From contig NZ_JAFFJX010000014.1 in the NCBI RefSeq assembly GCF_016924755.1, positions 1 through 64,000 on the forward strand: a stretch of 64,000 bases of DNA. The letters are read 5' to 3'. The position numbers and the translations under genes were made by a program. The notes under the pieces are model-generated. The model was not told where the DNA came from. It did no database searches and saw only the letters and a list, made by a program, of their open reading frames with translations. The stretch is from Longitalea arenae (GTDB lineage Bacteria; Bacteroidota; Bacteroidia; Chitinophagales; Chitinophagaceae). Of the stretch, positions 27,001 through 35,450 are shown piece by piece (positions within the stretch are counted from its first letter, which is position 1; each line of letters starts with the position of its first letter).

Positions 27001-30000
27001 CTGCATAACGGACCTGTTGAGCCCGTCTGTTACGCGGATGATATTCCCTTCTATGTCGAGTATGTTCTTATTTTCAATATTTACGGCGCCATCTGTGTTC
27101 ACGGTTAAAAATGGTCTGCCCAGGCTATCGAGGTGTTGAACAGCAGGCGTATTATGGTGTTTGGCAGCCAGCCAGGCAGCGCGCACAGCCGGGTTAGCTG
27201 GTTCCGGATCGAGCGGGTTGGGACTGCCCAGGCTGAGATACCACACACTGTTGCGTACGGTATCATTAGGATCAAAATCAGTTTGCTGCCAGGCCGTGAA
27301 TGTAATACTGGTAAAAGTCTTATTGGGCAGGTCGGTTCTTACCACCCTGCCTAGGGGATCGTAATGTTTAACCGGTGTTACGCCTAATTGCACCATGTCT
27401 TTTTCATCGTCAAAGGAAGGCGCGATACTGAAATAGGGCTCGTATTCTTTTACCGCATTTCCTTTATTGTTCAGGATCGTTCTGCCATTGCCGGTCCAGC
27501 GCAGGTTTGGAAAGGTATCAGGAACAGGGGTAACGGTGCCATCGGCATTCACCTGCAGGGCAGGCCCGGGTTCAGCCTGTGTTTTGCGCAACACCACCTG
27601 ACCGGAACCGTTGGTATACTCGTATGACTCCTGCCATTTTGTTTGATGCAGGATATGGGCATGGTAATGTGTTTCCCTGGTTTGGGTTCTGGCATAATTG
27701 GGCTGCGGCTTGTAATTGCCAGGATCAAAGCCCGGCAATTGGGTTTGATCGTACCAGGATGATAGATGGTACTGCATCATTACACCCGGAAAATCATTGG
27801 CGCCCTGGAGCTCGGTTTTAGTGGTATCGAATTCATCGCCCGCATCAACACCTGGTTTACCGATAATGAAAGAGCTGACCACCATACCCAGTTCATCAAA
27901 ACGAACCGCAGATAGATTGTCGTTCGCATCTTTTATCATAGCCGGGCTTAGCACGCGGTAATTGTATTGTTCTACGCTCGTTATATTATTCAGAGCATCC
28001 GTAAGCTGTTGCGGGAACAGAAAAAACGCATCGTATTGTAGATGGGCCGTATTACCGAAAGGATCGGTGAACTGAGCAGGTAAATAAAAATGGGCAGTAT
28101 CGTAATGAACAGTGCCGCTGGGTATCCAGAAATAATTATCAGCAAACAGGTAGCCGCCCCTGGCGGCATCGGTTAACAGACTGGTAAGTGCGGGCAATGT
28201 TATCTTTGAACTGAAAATACTGCTGAGCAGCGCATTGTTGAATGCCGCTTTTGAAACCTGGTGCATCAGTGCTTTCGACTCAAGGGTACCAAAAGGCAAT
28301 ACGGCGAGCCCATCATTGGCCCGGTATTGTGTTCTTACCCATTCTATCAGCCTTTTTTGCAAACTGCCATCGGGTATTACCTCGTAGTCAATTACCCCCG
28401 CATTATTGCAATGCGTGCGCAACTCATCCAGCTCAAAATAGGTGGGCGGGGCAGACAAACCGGTGAGCTCATAAGTTTTGGTTTCAAACGGCGCCGGCAG
28501 GCGTTGTTCCAGGCTTTGCTGCACCTTGTTGGTAAATCTGTTTTGGGTAAAAGTAACGTGCAGCTGCACCTGCTCTGCCAAAGCAAGTGGATTAGTCCTT
28601 CTGGGATACACTACACTGGCGCTTTGCAGCACATTGCCAAACTCATCGGTTTCAAAGACCAGCGAATGTGTGGTACGCGGGTCTGCCGGATTCCGTTCAT
28701 ATTGATACGTAAGGTGCTCGCTGGATTCGGTTAGAAAAACAGCATTCTTATGATTACCGGCCGGTTGCAACAAACGGATGGCGCAATTATGCTGTTCGGC
28801 GGTATAAGGTTTAGCCGCATCAGCGGAGCCATCGAGGGCATAGATCTCTTTGCGCAGCAGTCTCCCTTTGCAGGCCCGCAGGGCTTCAACAGATTCGGCG
28901 GCAGTGAAAGACGCTGATAGTTCCGGTTCGGGCAATCGTTTTTCAGGTACGATCGTATTTTGATAGTATTCGTGCGAGAACTGGTTCAGTACGGTTTGGC
29001 CATTGAGATAAGCGCCGGTATGAAACCAGGTCTTTGTAAGTACCGGAGGCTGGTGAAGATCCTGTTCAAGACTTACATTGGCGCCACCCTGCATTATAAA
29101 ATGCGCAATTGATTCCGAGTCGAGCTGGTCTACCCGGGCGAACCCACGGAATTCCTTTTCATAATGATCGTAATAACCATGGTGATAAGTATACTCACTG
29201 GCAAAACGGGTCTTCATGATACGGTCATACATGATCACCTTTGCGATGCAATAAACGGGAAAATGTAATTTGGTGATCCAGGGTGTACCCGCCGCTTTAT
29301 CTGCTAAATAATATTTTGTAGAAGGCTGGTACTGCAGTTCGATCTCTTTGCCCATATTGTTTTTGTAACCAATAAGTATATGGGGCTTCTTACTGCTCAT
29401 GAGGTCGATGTATTTCAATGGGAGCCCGCTGCTGGCAGGAAGCGGGCTGGTCCACACGATGCAGCTGAGGCCGGTGCCAAGCAGATCGAGCACATTTACC
29501 CTGGTGAATGCATTATTGTCGGGAAAAGCGTCAATGATCACAGGGGTTTGCAGGAAAGCATTGCCCTGCTGGTTCAGCCAGATGGTGCACCGGTTGGCAC
29601 TTAGATAAATAATATCGGTAGTGCCGGAGCCATCGATATCGGCGAGTTTAATGCGCGAAGCGTTGAACTGATCATTTACATCAAACAAAGGCGCATGGTC
29701 CATATTCACTTTTGCGCCAAAGCGGCCATAACCGAGGTTTGGCCAATAGCAAACATTGCCATTGCGAATGCGAACAAGATCCTGCAGGCCGTCACCGCTC
29801 ATATCGGCCAGGAAAATGGTTTGTTCAGGATCTGCAAAGACCAGGGCCGGTCCTTTTTCCTCATCGTAAGATTTCGTCACGCGTTTTGAAGCTTCATAAC
29901 CTTTTTTTCCTTTGGAAGGATACCAGGTGAGCACTTCCTCTTCCGTTATCAGTACATCGGCCAAACCATCGCCATTCAGATCGATCAAACGGGTATTGGC

Positions 30001-31632
30001 GCCATTGAGGTCCAGATCGGGCATCGACTCGAAAGCGGTGAATGGTTGCCATTCTTCATTATCCTGCAATTCAAAAAAACCTTTTATATCGCCCTGTCCC
30101 TTCACTACCTGTTTGGCGCCATTGGCTTCCAGTTCCAGCACCTGTAACTGCCCGGGTAAACCGCTGAAAGAAGGTTTCGATAGCACGGGCCGGGCAGCGG
30201 AGAACCTGCCTTCACCCAGGTTGTTCTTATAGAACCAGGCATCTGCCTGTTCAGTGAGGATGCCGCTCATCCCTTCGTTGTAGAGGTCTACAAAAAGGTA
30301 TTTCGAATCATCAAAACCCAGGGGCAAACCGGCTGCTGCTTCGGGTGTTATCGTATCTACCTGGGTATTCCATTGGTGTGTTTGGTACTCGAAGCTTTGT
30401 GGCGGGGTTGACCGTTGCGTATATGCGCCGTTATCGTGTTTCGTATACCCGGTCATAACAGCCTGCTTCAAAAAACTAAAGCCGTCCTGGCCATTATTAT
30501 CGTATTGCAGCGCCAAAGCCTTCACCACGGCTGAACCACCCGGCAATTCGTTGAAATGATGATACAACAAGACCCGTTTGCAGACACGGCAGGTACGTAT
30601 TTCAAAGCCGGCACGGTATTGCGAGAAAGCATCTGCGCGGAACTGCCAGGACCCTGTTTCATGGAACGGAATGTTTACGGGATCATGTTCACCATAATCA
30701 AACACCGTTTCAAAGAAGAATTCACTGGTGGCGGGAAAAACATCGCCCTGGTTAGCGTAGGGAGTGGCGTTACCATACCATACGCGCTTCAGATAAGTAT
30801 TGGCAAAAGCCGCATTGCCATTGGTGCGGTTTGCATTATGCAGTTTAAGCGGATCGAGGCCTGCTGCATCTTCCTGCTTATACTCATATAATATACATTT
30901 ACCTTTATCATCGTATGTAAATTCGGGCAGCCATTCAAAGATGCGCAGCTCGTTCAATGGATCGGCCACGCGGGCGGCAGCTGATCTGCCATATAAGGTA
31001 GTAAGATTGCCGGCGGAGATGACCCGCCAATGCGTATGACCAGTGTTTGTATCTGTCCATCTTTCTATCCGGGAGAATCCGCCTTCGATCCGCGGCCGGT
31101 AGCTTTTAACGCGGTAGTTGATGCCTGCCAGGGTATGGTTGTATTCATTTGGAATATAGTCACCGTTACCATCTGTAATAAAATGGCCGGCATTGTCTTT
31201 TTGATATTCCGGCACCAGGTCTTCAGCATCTGACAAAAGGAAAGTATCGGAGCCGGTCTCATCCATGTATTGCGGCAGCTCGCTCTCTGTTTTTCGTTTC
31301 ACGGCACCGATGCCCAGCTGCCAGCCTAAACCAAACGGTCCATTACCTGCTCCTGAATTGTAATTGAGCTGTAGTGAAGGCGCCAGTCCGCGGGCATCTG
31401 AAACCGGCACCGGTATTGAAATGGCGGCCGTTCCGTTGACGGCATTTACCTGGAACTTTTCATCAATGCCTTTAATGGCGCCGCCTCCTTTAGGCAATGT
31501 TATGGATGGGGCCTGGGCAAAAGACGCCTGCTTATCTTTAACGGCATTATCCGTTGTACGTAAGGTAGAAGGTGATGGCCAGGCATGTTGCGCCCCACCC
31601 TGGTCATTTTTATGCAAAGGGGTATCGCTCAT
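24064..31632 (-). CDS. Fused TcB-TcC toxin cocoon with RHS core and novel repetitive C-terminus (2,522 aa)
   Basis: The cocoon and cargo protein of a Tc toxin. An SpvB domain lies at about 45-150 (AVNGTAAISIPVPVSDARGL, GAGNGPFGLGWQLG). FG-GAP/propeller repeats (LIDLNGDGLADVLI) and TcB middle domains follow, then RHS repeats from about 1500. The RHS-associated core sits near 2105-2150 (YHGARYYAMWLCRWTAADPAG, NLYRYCRNNPIKLSDPNG), where autoproteolysis normally releases the cargo. The region after the core (about 2151-2522) is not an evident enzyme: it is Gly/Ser/Leu-rich with short alternating strands (SGSLDAGRFSGRFDATTF, GSVGANGQLRLDS). It precedes TcA by 34 bases. No immunity gene is evident. 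The upstream 229 bases to the DinB terminator contain no clear promoter motif. Confidence 0.93.
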   Translation of the reverse strand: MSDTPLHKNDQGGAQHAWPSPSTLRTTDNAVKDKQASFAQAPSITLPKGGGAIKGIDEKFQVNAVNGTAAISIPVPVSDARGLAPSLQLNYNSGAGNGPFGLGWQLGIGAVKRKTESELPQYMDETGSDTFLLSDAEDLVPEYQKDNAGHFITDGNGDYIPNEYNHTLAGINYRVKSYRPRIEGGFSRIERWTDTNTGHTHWRVISAGNLTTLYGRSAAARVADPLNELRIFEWLPEFTYDDKGKCILYEYKQEDAAGLDPLKLHNANRTNGNAAFANTYLKRVWYGNATPYANQGDVFPATSEFFFETVFDYGEHDPVNIPFHETGSWQFRADAFSQYRAGFEIRTCRVCKRVLLYHHFNELPGGSAVVKALALQYDNNGQDGFSFLKQAVMTGYTKHDNGAYTQRSTPPQSFEYQTHQWNTQVDTITPEAAAGLPLGFDDSKYLFVDLYNEGMSGILTEQADAWFYKNNLGEGRFSAARPVLSKPSFSGLPGQLQVLELEANGAKQVVKGQGDIKGFFELQDNEEWQPFTAFESMPDLDLNGANTRLIDLNGDGLADVLITEEEVLTWYPSKGKKGYEASKRVTKSYDEEKGPALVFADPEQTIFLADMSGDGLQDLVRIRNGNVCYWPNLGYGRFGAKVNMDHAPLFDVNDQFNASRIKLADIDGSGTTDIIYLSANRCTIWLNQQGNAFLQTPVIIDAFPDNNAFTRVNVLDLLGTGLSCIVWTSPLPASSGLPLKYIDLMSSKKPHILIGYKNNMGKEIELQYQPSTKYYLADKAAGTPWITKLHFPVYCIAKVIMYDRIMKTRFASEYTYHHGYYDHYEKEFRGFARVDQLDSESIAHFIMQGGANVSLEQDLHQPPVLTKTWFHTGAYLNGQTVLNQFSHEYYQNTIVPEKRLPEPELSASFTAAESVEALRACKGRLLRKEIYALDGSADAAKPYTAEQHNCAIRLLQPAGNHKNAVFLTESSEHLTYQYERNPADPRTTHSLVFETDEFGNVLQSASVVYPRRTNPLALAEQVQLHVTFTQNRFTNKVQQSLEQRLPAPFETKTYELTGLSAPPTYFELDELRTHCNNAGVIDYEVIPDGSLQKRLIEWVRTQYRANDGLAVLPFGTLESKALMHQVSKAAFNNALLSSIFSSKITLPALTSLLTDAARGGYLFADNYFWIPSGTVHYDTAHFYLPAQFTDPFGNTAHLQYDAFFLFPQQLTDALNNITSVEQYNYRVLSPAMIKDANDNLSAVRFDELGMVVSSFIIGKPGVDAGDEFDTTKTELQGANDFPGVMMQYHLSSWYDQTQLPGFDPGNYKPQPNYARTQTRETHYHAHILHQTKWQESYEYTNGSGQVVLRKTQAEPGPALQVNADGTVTPVPDTFPNLRWTGNGRTILNNKGNAVKEYEPYFSIAPSFDDEKDMVQLGVTPVKHYDPLGRVVRTDLPNKTFTSITFTAWQQTDFDPNDTVRNSVWYLSLGSPNPLDPEPANPAVRAAWLAAKHHNTPAVQHLDSLGRPFLTVNTDGAVNIENKNILDIEGNIIRVTDGLNRSVMQHRYDMLGNSLEQISMDTGSRWSISDAAGKQLLGFNDRGCTFTTHYDALQRPVALYMEESGSTVLLHKTDYGETLPLVTAKANNLRQKTAIQYDQSGITSNLQYDFKGNLLRSSRQLVRDYVYTIDWTVPADVYLETELYESSNEFDALNRVTRSVTPHLAASPQTAYIPTYNEAGLLEKVDLAIRGAAATTPFVTNINYNAKGQREEIYYGNGTKTAYTYEKDTFRLIRLLTTRNNGATVLQDLHYTFDPAGNITEQRDAAQPDLNFDGELVKALNKYEYDAFYRLKKASGRKHAGQNDISHSGAGTPPSYRDFPFSRSGAINPNDAQAFRNYVEQFQYDQANNMLLQQHTAKNSSWTRSFEYDNGNNGNNHLTATTLGADTFHYTYDAHGNMTGLETLLSESWNFLDQFKEADLGGGGTAYYVYNAAGQRVRKVIERLDGTRKERLYLGSVEIYREYNNADTIVLERETIHVTDDQKRIAMIDTPVIKPVDSTETQLIRYQYDNHLGSACIELDDLAQLISYEEYFPFGTTSYTAVDATREVAAKRYRYTGKERDEESGLNYHGARYYAMWLCRWTAADPAGLVDGPNLYRYCRNNPIKLSDPNGMDPPHDPPVEVTPLITDVGPTGVSGNFQFHNLFSANRSVSGSGILGVHGRSSFLLDLPPLNVHTSGLLDVNATAAVDTSLGRAGVSATAGLVLGTPGAGFNLVASGEGRFRFPVPSQIPLSNFSGTLLAGLPQAQGDFNLHGALRTGSFTLGEFTGSGSLDAGRFSGRFDATTFLNLGRLHLDATGSVGANGQLRLDSANANLRAGIPGLGLEARASGTGNADGSVSVTASADLRLLTYHPLRIQGAGSLSSSGAEFAGTFSGPGPLYTSYITGGFNLSTSRGISAQAGVFGLTYTPSVSLTPPAIPGMPAARPTGPGGEITPWNPGGLTIGASFFQYNRGAFNYISGGFMPDLGSNLFTNPRFGITGQISF

Positions 31633-31861
31633 AAAGAATGCGTTTATGAATTAAATAAGAGTCATACCAAAACCCTTCGGTTTTGTGTTAGATGTGCCTG
31701 CTGTGAGTCCGGGAAATAGGGTATAACAGAATGTTAGTCGTAACAAGAAGACATGTTAAAAGTAGACCCTTTTTACATACGGGACAATGCCACAAAGAGG
31801 GTATTTTAAAAAATATTAATCGATATAGCGAGACACTATTGAACTCTCATGAGAGCACTAT

Positions 31862-31889
31862 AAAAAAGGGGCACCATTGATGATGCCCC
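31862..31889 (-). terminator. Intrinsic terminator after the DinB-like gene
   Basis: On the minus strand an 8-bp stem (GGGGCATC with GGTGCCCC, one G-T pair, 6-base loop) at 31889-31868 is followed by six T residues at 31867-31862. It lies about 30 bases after the stop codon of the DinB-like gene, so the Tc genes beyond it need their own promoter. Confidence 0.8.
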
Positions 31890-31921
31890 GCATGGAACTA
31901 CAGTAATATTAATAACAACGC

Positions 31922-32563
31922 TTAATCTGCTCCGCCTGTTGCGCCCGGTAAGCGGCCCTTGATATACTTGATCTGTCCGTTATGATTCGATTCATGCTCC
32001 ACCACATGAAACCACTTGCAATAATTGTTTGTGGGCTGGCCACCAAAGAATTTCGGGTCTACGGTCATCAGCCATTTATCATCCCGCTTGCGTAGTTCAG
32101 ACAAGGTCTTCTCGCGGGTTTCAGTAAGGATGTTCACATAATAGGCGAGGTCATGTCCTTTAATGGTCTTACGCCCCTGTTCACCCAGGCCCATGGGAAT
32201 TGACCAGGTGGCTTTGTCTTTAAAATCCCGCAAACCCTCAAAGGTATTGCCCTGATAAAACACTTCCGTAGCAGCGAGGTGTAATAACATGGCGCCGATG
32301 GTATTTGATCTGGGATCATGCAGGTAATCCAGCTCTTCTTGTTTCAATCCTTTTACCGAACGCAATACGGTATCGCGCATCCAGTTCATCATTGATACCA
32401 GGGTGCCTACCTGGGGAGAAAAACCTTCTTTGGGTCCTATAATATGGATCCCTTCATCGACTGTCGGACTGGCCATCATGAGCGTTGGGAAACTTATGCC
32501 GGCAGTAAGGGCGGCAGTCGTTTTAAGGAATGCCCGGCGGTTGGTGGTAAGGTCGTTTTTCAT
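31922..32563 (-). CDS. DinB-family protein with Tat signal
   Basis: A 213-residue protein. Start ATG 32563 places a twin-arginine signal at the N-terminus (NRRAFLKTTAALTAGISF), so it is probably exported folded. The mature part is a DinB-like four-helix bundle: MNWMRDTVLRSVKGLKQEEL, then LLHLAATEVFYQ and the late motif VEHESNHNGQIKYIKGRLPG, which supply the histidines that normally hold a divalent metal. DinB-family proteins include thiol-dependent transferases, but the substrate is unknown. It is followed by a strong terminator. The frame extends upstream to 32698 but would overlap the DoxX gene and hide the Tat signal. Confidence 0.8.
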   Translation of the reverse strand: MKNDLTTNRRAFLKTTAALTAGISFPTLMMASPTVDEGIHIIGPKEGFSPQVGTLVSMMNWMRDTVLRSVKGLKQEELDYLHDPRSNTIGAMLLHLAATEVFYQGNTFEGLRDFKDKATWSIPMGLGEQGRKTIKGHDLAYYVNILTETREKTLSELRKRDDKWLMTVDPKFFGGQPTNNYCKWFHVVEHESNHNGQIKYIKGRLPGATGGAD

Positions 32564-32673
32564 GTCGCAAATTTTGTTACCACTGAAGTTAGCACGATTT
32601 CCTGAAACGGTAATACCACAAAGTGGTAGCCGGCTGATGGCCGGCCGGGAGACCTGCAAGCTCCCGAATGGTT

Positions 32674-33141
32674 TTATTTTAGCATTGCAGCTATCCACTT
32701 GTCAACAGAAAAGCGGCCGCCGCCTTCGATGAAAATAGCAATACATAAACCAAGCACCAATAGATGGTATTCAAAGCCTTCCTTGCCTGACGGCAGTTTG
32801 CCAAACCAGTTCATGAAAAAACCATGCGGGTGATGCCAGGTCGCTATCATACCAATAAATAACCCGAAAATGCCCAGGGCCGCCAGCCTGGCACCCGTAC
32901 CCGTTAGTAACATAAAGGTTCCTGCACATTCTATAAGAATTGCAAGTGCTGCAGTAATCACCGACAGGCCCACCTGCGTTGTCATAAAATTCATTTCACC
33001 CGTTAACCCCGGGCCATTAAACCAGCCGAATAATTTTTGAGCAACATGCGGAAACAAAACACCACCCAGCGTGAGCCGCAAAATAAAAGCAGTAAAACCA
33101 CTGTCTGTAGCAATGATGGATTGAATCAGTTCTTTGTACAT
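32674..33141 (-). CDS. DoxX-family membrane protein
   Basis: A 155-residue inner-membrane protein with four hydrophobic segments, matching the length and pattern of the DoxX family: FILRLTLGGVLFPHVAQKLFGWF at the first segment, then AILIECAGTFMLLTG and GFEYHLLVLGLCIAIFIEGGGRFSVDKW at the end. Such proteins are linked to redox or thiol stress, but the exact role is unclear. It lies between a Crp/Fnr gene (upstream, 89-base gap) and the DinB-like gene (110-base gap), all on the minus strand. The Crp/Fnr protein could control it. Confidence 0.85.
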   Translation of the reverse strand: MYKELIQSIIATDSGFTAFILRLTLGGVLFPHVAQKLFGWFNGPGLTGEMNFMTTQVGLSVITAALAILIECAGTFMLLTGTGARLAALGIFGLFIGMIATWHHPHGFFMNWFGKLPSGKEGFEYHLLVLGLCIAIFIEGGGRFSVDKWIAAMLK

Positions 33142-33230
33142 TGTCTATAATTTAGAGCACAAAGATGCAGACAGCCTTAGCAATGAGGTGGTGACATTTG
33201 GTAATAAATTGTTGTGACAATTATCACAAT

Positions 33231-33812
33231 TTATTTGCCGGGTTGGGCCACCTGGGCCCTTAAGCGGCTAAGGCTTTCACGGGTTATGCCCAGGTAGGAG
33301 GCGATATGGTGTTGCGATAATCTTTGTTCAAGGTGGCCGTAAAGCTTGCGAAAATGCAGATACCTTTCCAGAGCAGGCTTTTGTAAAACCAGAATGCGTT
33401 CCTGCCAGTAAGCAAACGTATGTTGCAAAACGATATGAAAATACCTTTCAAGCGGCGGGATGGTCATAAACAATTGATCAAGGGTATCTTTATCAATTTG
33501 CAGCAGTTCGGTATCTTCCAGTGCCTGGATATTATAGATGGAAGGCAAACCGGTTAACCAGCTATAGCGATCGGTGATCCACCAATCCTGAAAACCAAAA
33601 TGAATGACTTTTTCGCGTCCCTTGTTATCCACTTCGTATTGCCGTACGCCACCCTTTATAACGAAATTGTCATGCCGGCAGATCATTCCTTCCTGCAACA
33701 GGTATTGATGCCGCCGCAGCTTTACCAGTTTCAGCGCTGTGAAAAAAGTTTGCAGGTCCGATTCATGAAGCGACACATGCCGGGCTATATGATTTGTTAA
33801 AAGTTCATACAT
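33231..33812 (-). CDS. Crp/Fnr-family transcriptional regulator
   Basis: A 193-residue regulator. The N-terminal cyclic-nucleotide-binding-like beta roll spans about residues 20-115 (LRRHQYLLQEGMICRHDNFV, IKGGVRQYEVDNKGREKVIHF). The C-terminal part has a helix-turn-helix, RLSQHHIASYLGITRESLSR. The length is typical of Bacteroidota one-component regulators of this group, which mostly lack a true cAMP site. Start ATG 33812 matches the usual N-terminus MYELLxxHI; the frame remains open to 33950 but would run across the divergent sigma promoter. It is divergent from the ECF sigma gene with a 121-base shared region. Confidence 0.88.
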   Translation of the reverse strand: MYELLTNHIARHVSLHESDLQTFFTALKLVKLRRHQYLLQEGMICRHDNFVIKGGVRQYEVDNKGREKVIHFGFQDWWITDRYSWLTGLPSIYNIQALEDTELLQIDKDTLDQLFMTIPPLERYFHIVLQHTFAYWQERILVLQKPALERYLHFRKLYGHLEQRLSQHHIASYLGITRESLSRLRAQVAQPGK

Positions 33813-33816
33813 GGCC

Positions 33817-33824
33817 CAAAGATA
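33817..33824 (-). promoter_or_regulatory. Candidate -7 element of the Crp/Fnr gene (TATCTTTG)
   Basis: TATCTTTG on the minus strand matches TAnnTTTG exactly and ends 4 bases before ATG 33812, which would give a near-leaderless mRNA. The nearest possible TTG (33851-33849) is at 24 bases, which is too far, so confidence is limited. Confidence 0.35.
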
Positions 33825-33854
33825 AATGAGCTCCCTTATTCGCCCCTGCAAATA

Positions 33855-33882
33855 TTTGACGTCATATAAGCAGCTATATTTG
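33855..33882 (+). promoter_or_regulatory. Bacteroidota-type promoter of the ECF sigma gene (TTTG-N16-TATATTTG)
   Basis: TATATTTG at 33875-33882 is a perfect TAnnTTTG element with TTTG at 33855-33858 upstream. The spacing of 16 bases is slightly short. It lies 51 bases before the ATG at 33934 and faces away from the Crp/Fnr gene. Confidence 0.5.
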
Positions 33883-33933
33883 CATACTGAAAACAGGAGT
33901 GGATCCTGAGAAGCGTGATGACAGCTCAGTAAA

Positions 33934-34785
33934 ATGAAAGTAATGGACATTTCAGCCGATTACCAGCGAAAATTATTCCCGTACGCGTATAATATACTTG
34001 GCAGTGTGGATGATGCCAAAGATATCGTTCAGGACGTGATCGTAGACTATTTTGAAAGCAAGCGCGACAATATAAACAATACACCCGCCTATCTCATTAA
34101 AAGTGTTATTAATAAATCCATCAATTTAAAAAAAAGAAATCAAAAGATCGCCGGCGCCATCAGTTGGCTGCCCGATCCCATAGCTGCCGACAATGCCGAC
34201 GCAGGGATCAACCGCCGGGAAATTATATCTTACTCCCTGCTCGTTCTGCTGGAATACCTGAACCCAAAGGAGCGGGCCGTTTTTATCTTAAAACAAGCTT
34301 TTGACTATTCGCACCAGGAAATTGCCGAGGTTTTTTCCATTTCCATTGAAAATTCCAAGCAACTGTTGAGCCGGGCAAAGAAGACCTTACAGGAAAAAGG
34401 CGCTGATCTCAAAGTAGAAAAAACAAGCGCTGACCATTTCCTGTTAAAATATGTCGATGTGATCAAAAGCGGCGACATTAAGATGCTGGAAGAAATGCTG
34501 GCCGAGCAGATCACGCTTTGGACAGGCGGCGGCGGTGGCAAGGGCCTGGGGCTCATCAAATCAATTGGCGGCATCAACGCTGTTGCGCAGTTGGTTGCCA
34601 GCGCCTATGACCTGCACCTGAAAAAATTCCGCATCGAATGTACAAGCCTTACCAATTCCCCTGCCCTGCTGTTTTACAAAGGCGAAAGACTGCTTTGCTG
34701 CCAGGTGTTTGATGTGGATACAGATACCGGAAAGATCAACAAGATGTACTTTATTGCCGGCCGCGAAAAACTGAAACACCTTTAA
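33934..34785 (+). CDS. ECF41-type RNA polymerase sigma factor (SigJ-like) with SnoaL-like tail
   Basis: A 283-residue extracytoplasmic-function sigma factor. Region 2 lies at about residues 10-70 (YAYNILGSVDDAKDIVQDVI) and region 4 at about 105-160 (YLNPKERAVFILKQAFDYSH, QEIAEVFSISIENSKQLLSR). A C-terminal SnoaL-like extension of about 115 residues follows. The extension carries the ECF41 hallmarks: a Gly-rich LWTGGGGGKGLG near residue 195 and a terminal REKLKHL like the NPDKL motif. In this group the tail, not an anti-sigma factor, tunes activity. The known partner type, a carboxymuconolactone decarboxylase, follows 72 bases downstream. A second ATG three codons in is possible. Confidence 0.9.
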   Translation: MKVMDISADYQRKLFPYAYNILGSVDDAKDIVQDVIVDYFESKRDNINNTPAYLIKSVINKSINLKKRNQKIAGAISWLPDPIAADNADAGINRREIISYSLLVLLEYLNPKERAVFILKQAFDYSHQEIAEVFSISIENSKQLLSRAKKTLQEKGADLKVEKTSADHFLLKYVDVIKSGDIKMLEEMLAEQITLWTGGGGGKGLGLIKSIGGINAVAQLVASAYDLHLKKFRIECTSLTNSPALLFYKGERLLCCQVFDVDTDTGKINKMYFIAGREKLKHL

Positions 34786-34801
34786 AAAAAACTGATTTTT
34801 T

Positions 34802-34824
34802 TGTCACCTTTTATCACACTCGTT
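34802..34824 (+). promoter_or_regulatory. Candidate ECF41-dependent promoter (TGTCACC-N12-CGTT)
   Basis: TGTCACC at 34802-34808 and CGTT at 34821-34824 resemble the TGTCACA / CGTC elements described for ECF41 promoters. They lie 33 bases before ATG 34858 of the carboxymuconolactone decarboxylase gene. Spacing is somewhat short and the -10 has one mismatch. Confidence 0.4.
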
Positions 34825-34857
34825 TGCCTATTACCTGAAACCTTAAAAAAAAATAAA

Positions 34858-35328
34858 ATGAAGCAACGAGTAAATCTTATTGAAAAAGGCGGCAATATGA
34901 TGAAGTCGATTATGGTCATTAAAAAACATCTGGATCAATCTTCTGTTGACAATCAACTGATAGAACTGCTGTCCTTCAGGGTGTCACAGATCAACGGTTG
35001 CGCCGTTTGTTTGGAGATGCATGGCAAGGAGCTGGTGGCCAAGGGAGAATCGGTTGAACGATTGCTTGTATTGGATGCCTGGCGGGAAACACCCTTCTTT
35101 TCAGCAAAGGAACGTGCGGTGCTGGAGTGGGCGGAAGCGCTGACCATCCTGGATGGCAACCATGTGCCCGATGCGCTCTATGAAGAAGTAGCTAAACATT
35201 TTAATGAAACGGAGTTGATAGACCTGACCCTTGCTGTGGGCTTTATCAATACGGCTAACCGCCTCAATATCGCGTTTGGCACTCCTGTAGGGAATTATAA
35301 AGCAGGTCAGATCCATCAGTTCAATTGA
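34858..35328 (+). CDS. Carboxymuconolactone decarboxylase family (AhpD-like) protein
   Basis: A 156-residue all-helical protein of the CMD/AhpD group. The CxxC redox motif with its downstream histidine is present as NGCAVCLEMHGKEL at about residues 43-56. The other family blocks are LLVLDAWRETPFFSAKERAV, LEWAEALT, and LTLAVGFINTANRLNIAFGTP. Such proteins act as peroxidase or disulfide reductase partners. Start ATG 34858 is chosen because the open frame upstream (from 34801) covers the candidate ECF41 promoter. It is the classic partner of the sigma factor encoded before it, so regulation by that factor is likely. Confidence 0.9.
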   Translation: MKQRVNLIEKGGNMMKSIMVIKKHLDQSSVDNQLIELLSFRVSQINGCAVCLEMHGKELVAKGESVERLLVLDAWRETPFFSAKERAVLEWAEALTILDGNHVPDALYEEVAKHFNETELIDLTLAVGFINTANRLNIAFGTPVGNYKAGQIHQFN

Positions 35329-35344
35329 TCCTTTTACAGATCTT

Positions 35345-35382
35345 ACAAGTGTTCCTGTTGCCCTGGAACAGGGAACACTTGT
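35345..35382. terminator. Long hairpin between convergent genes
   Basis: A 15-bp stem with a single bulged base and a 7-base loop: arm 35345-35359 (ACAAGTGTTCCTGTT) pairs with 35367-35382. It is 16 bases after the CMD stop codon and 68 bases beyond the end of the convergent gene. It has no clean T-tract, so it may act as a bidirectional terminator or mRNA 3' stabiliser. Confidence 0.5.
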
Positions 35383-35450
35383 TGTATACAAATATTTTAT
35401 TGAAATGAGGGACTAACGCAAACCTTACAGCGCCCGGGGGACTTTGCAGA

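Noticed and set aside
34801-34857. N-terminal extension of the CMD protein from 34801
   Set aside because: It would start inside the probable ECF41 promoter and adds residues unlike the family. ATG 34858 fits better.
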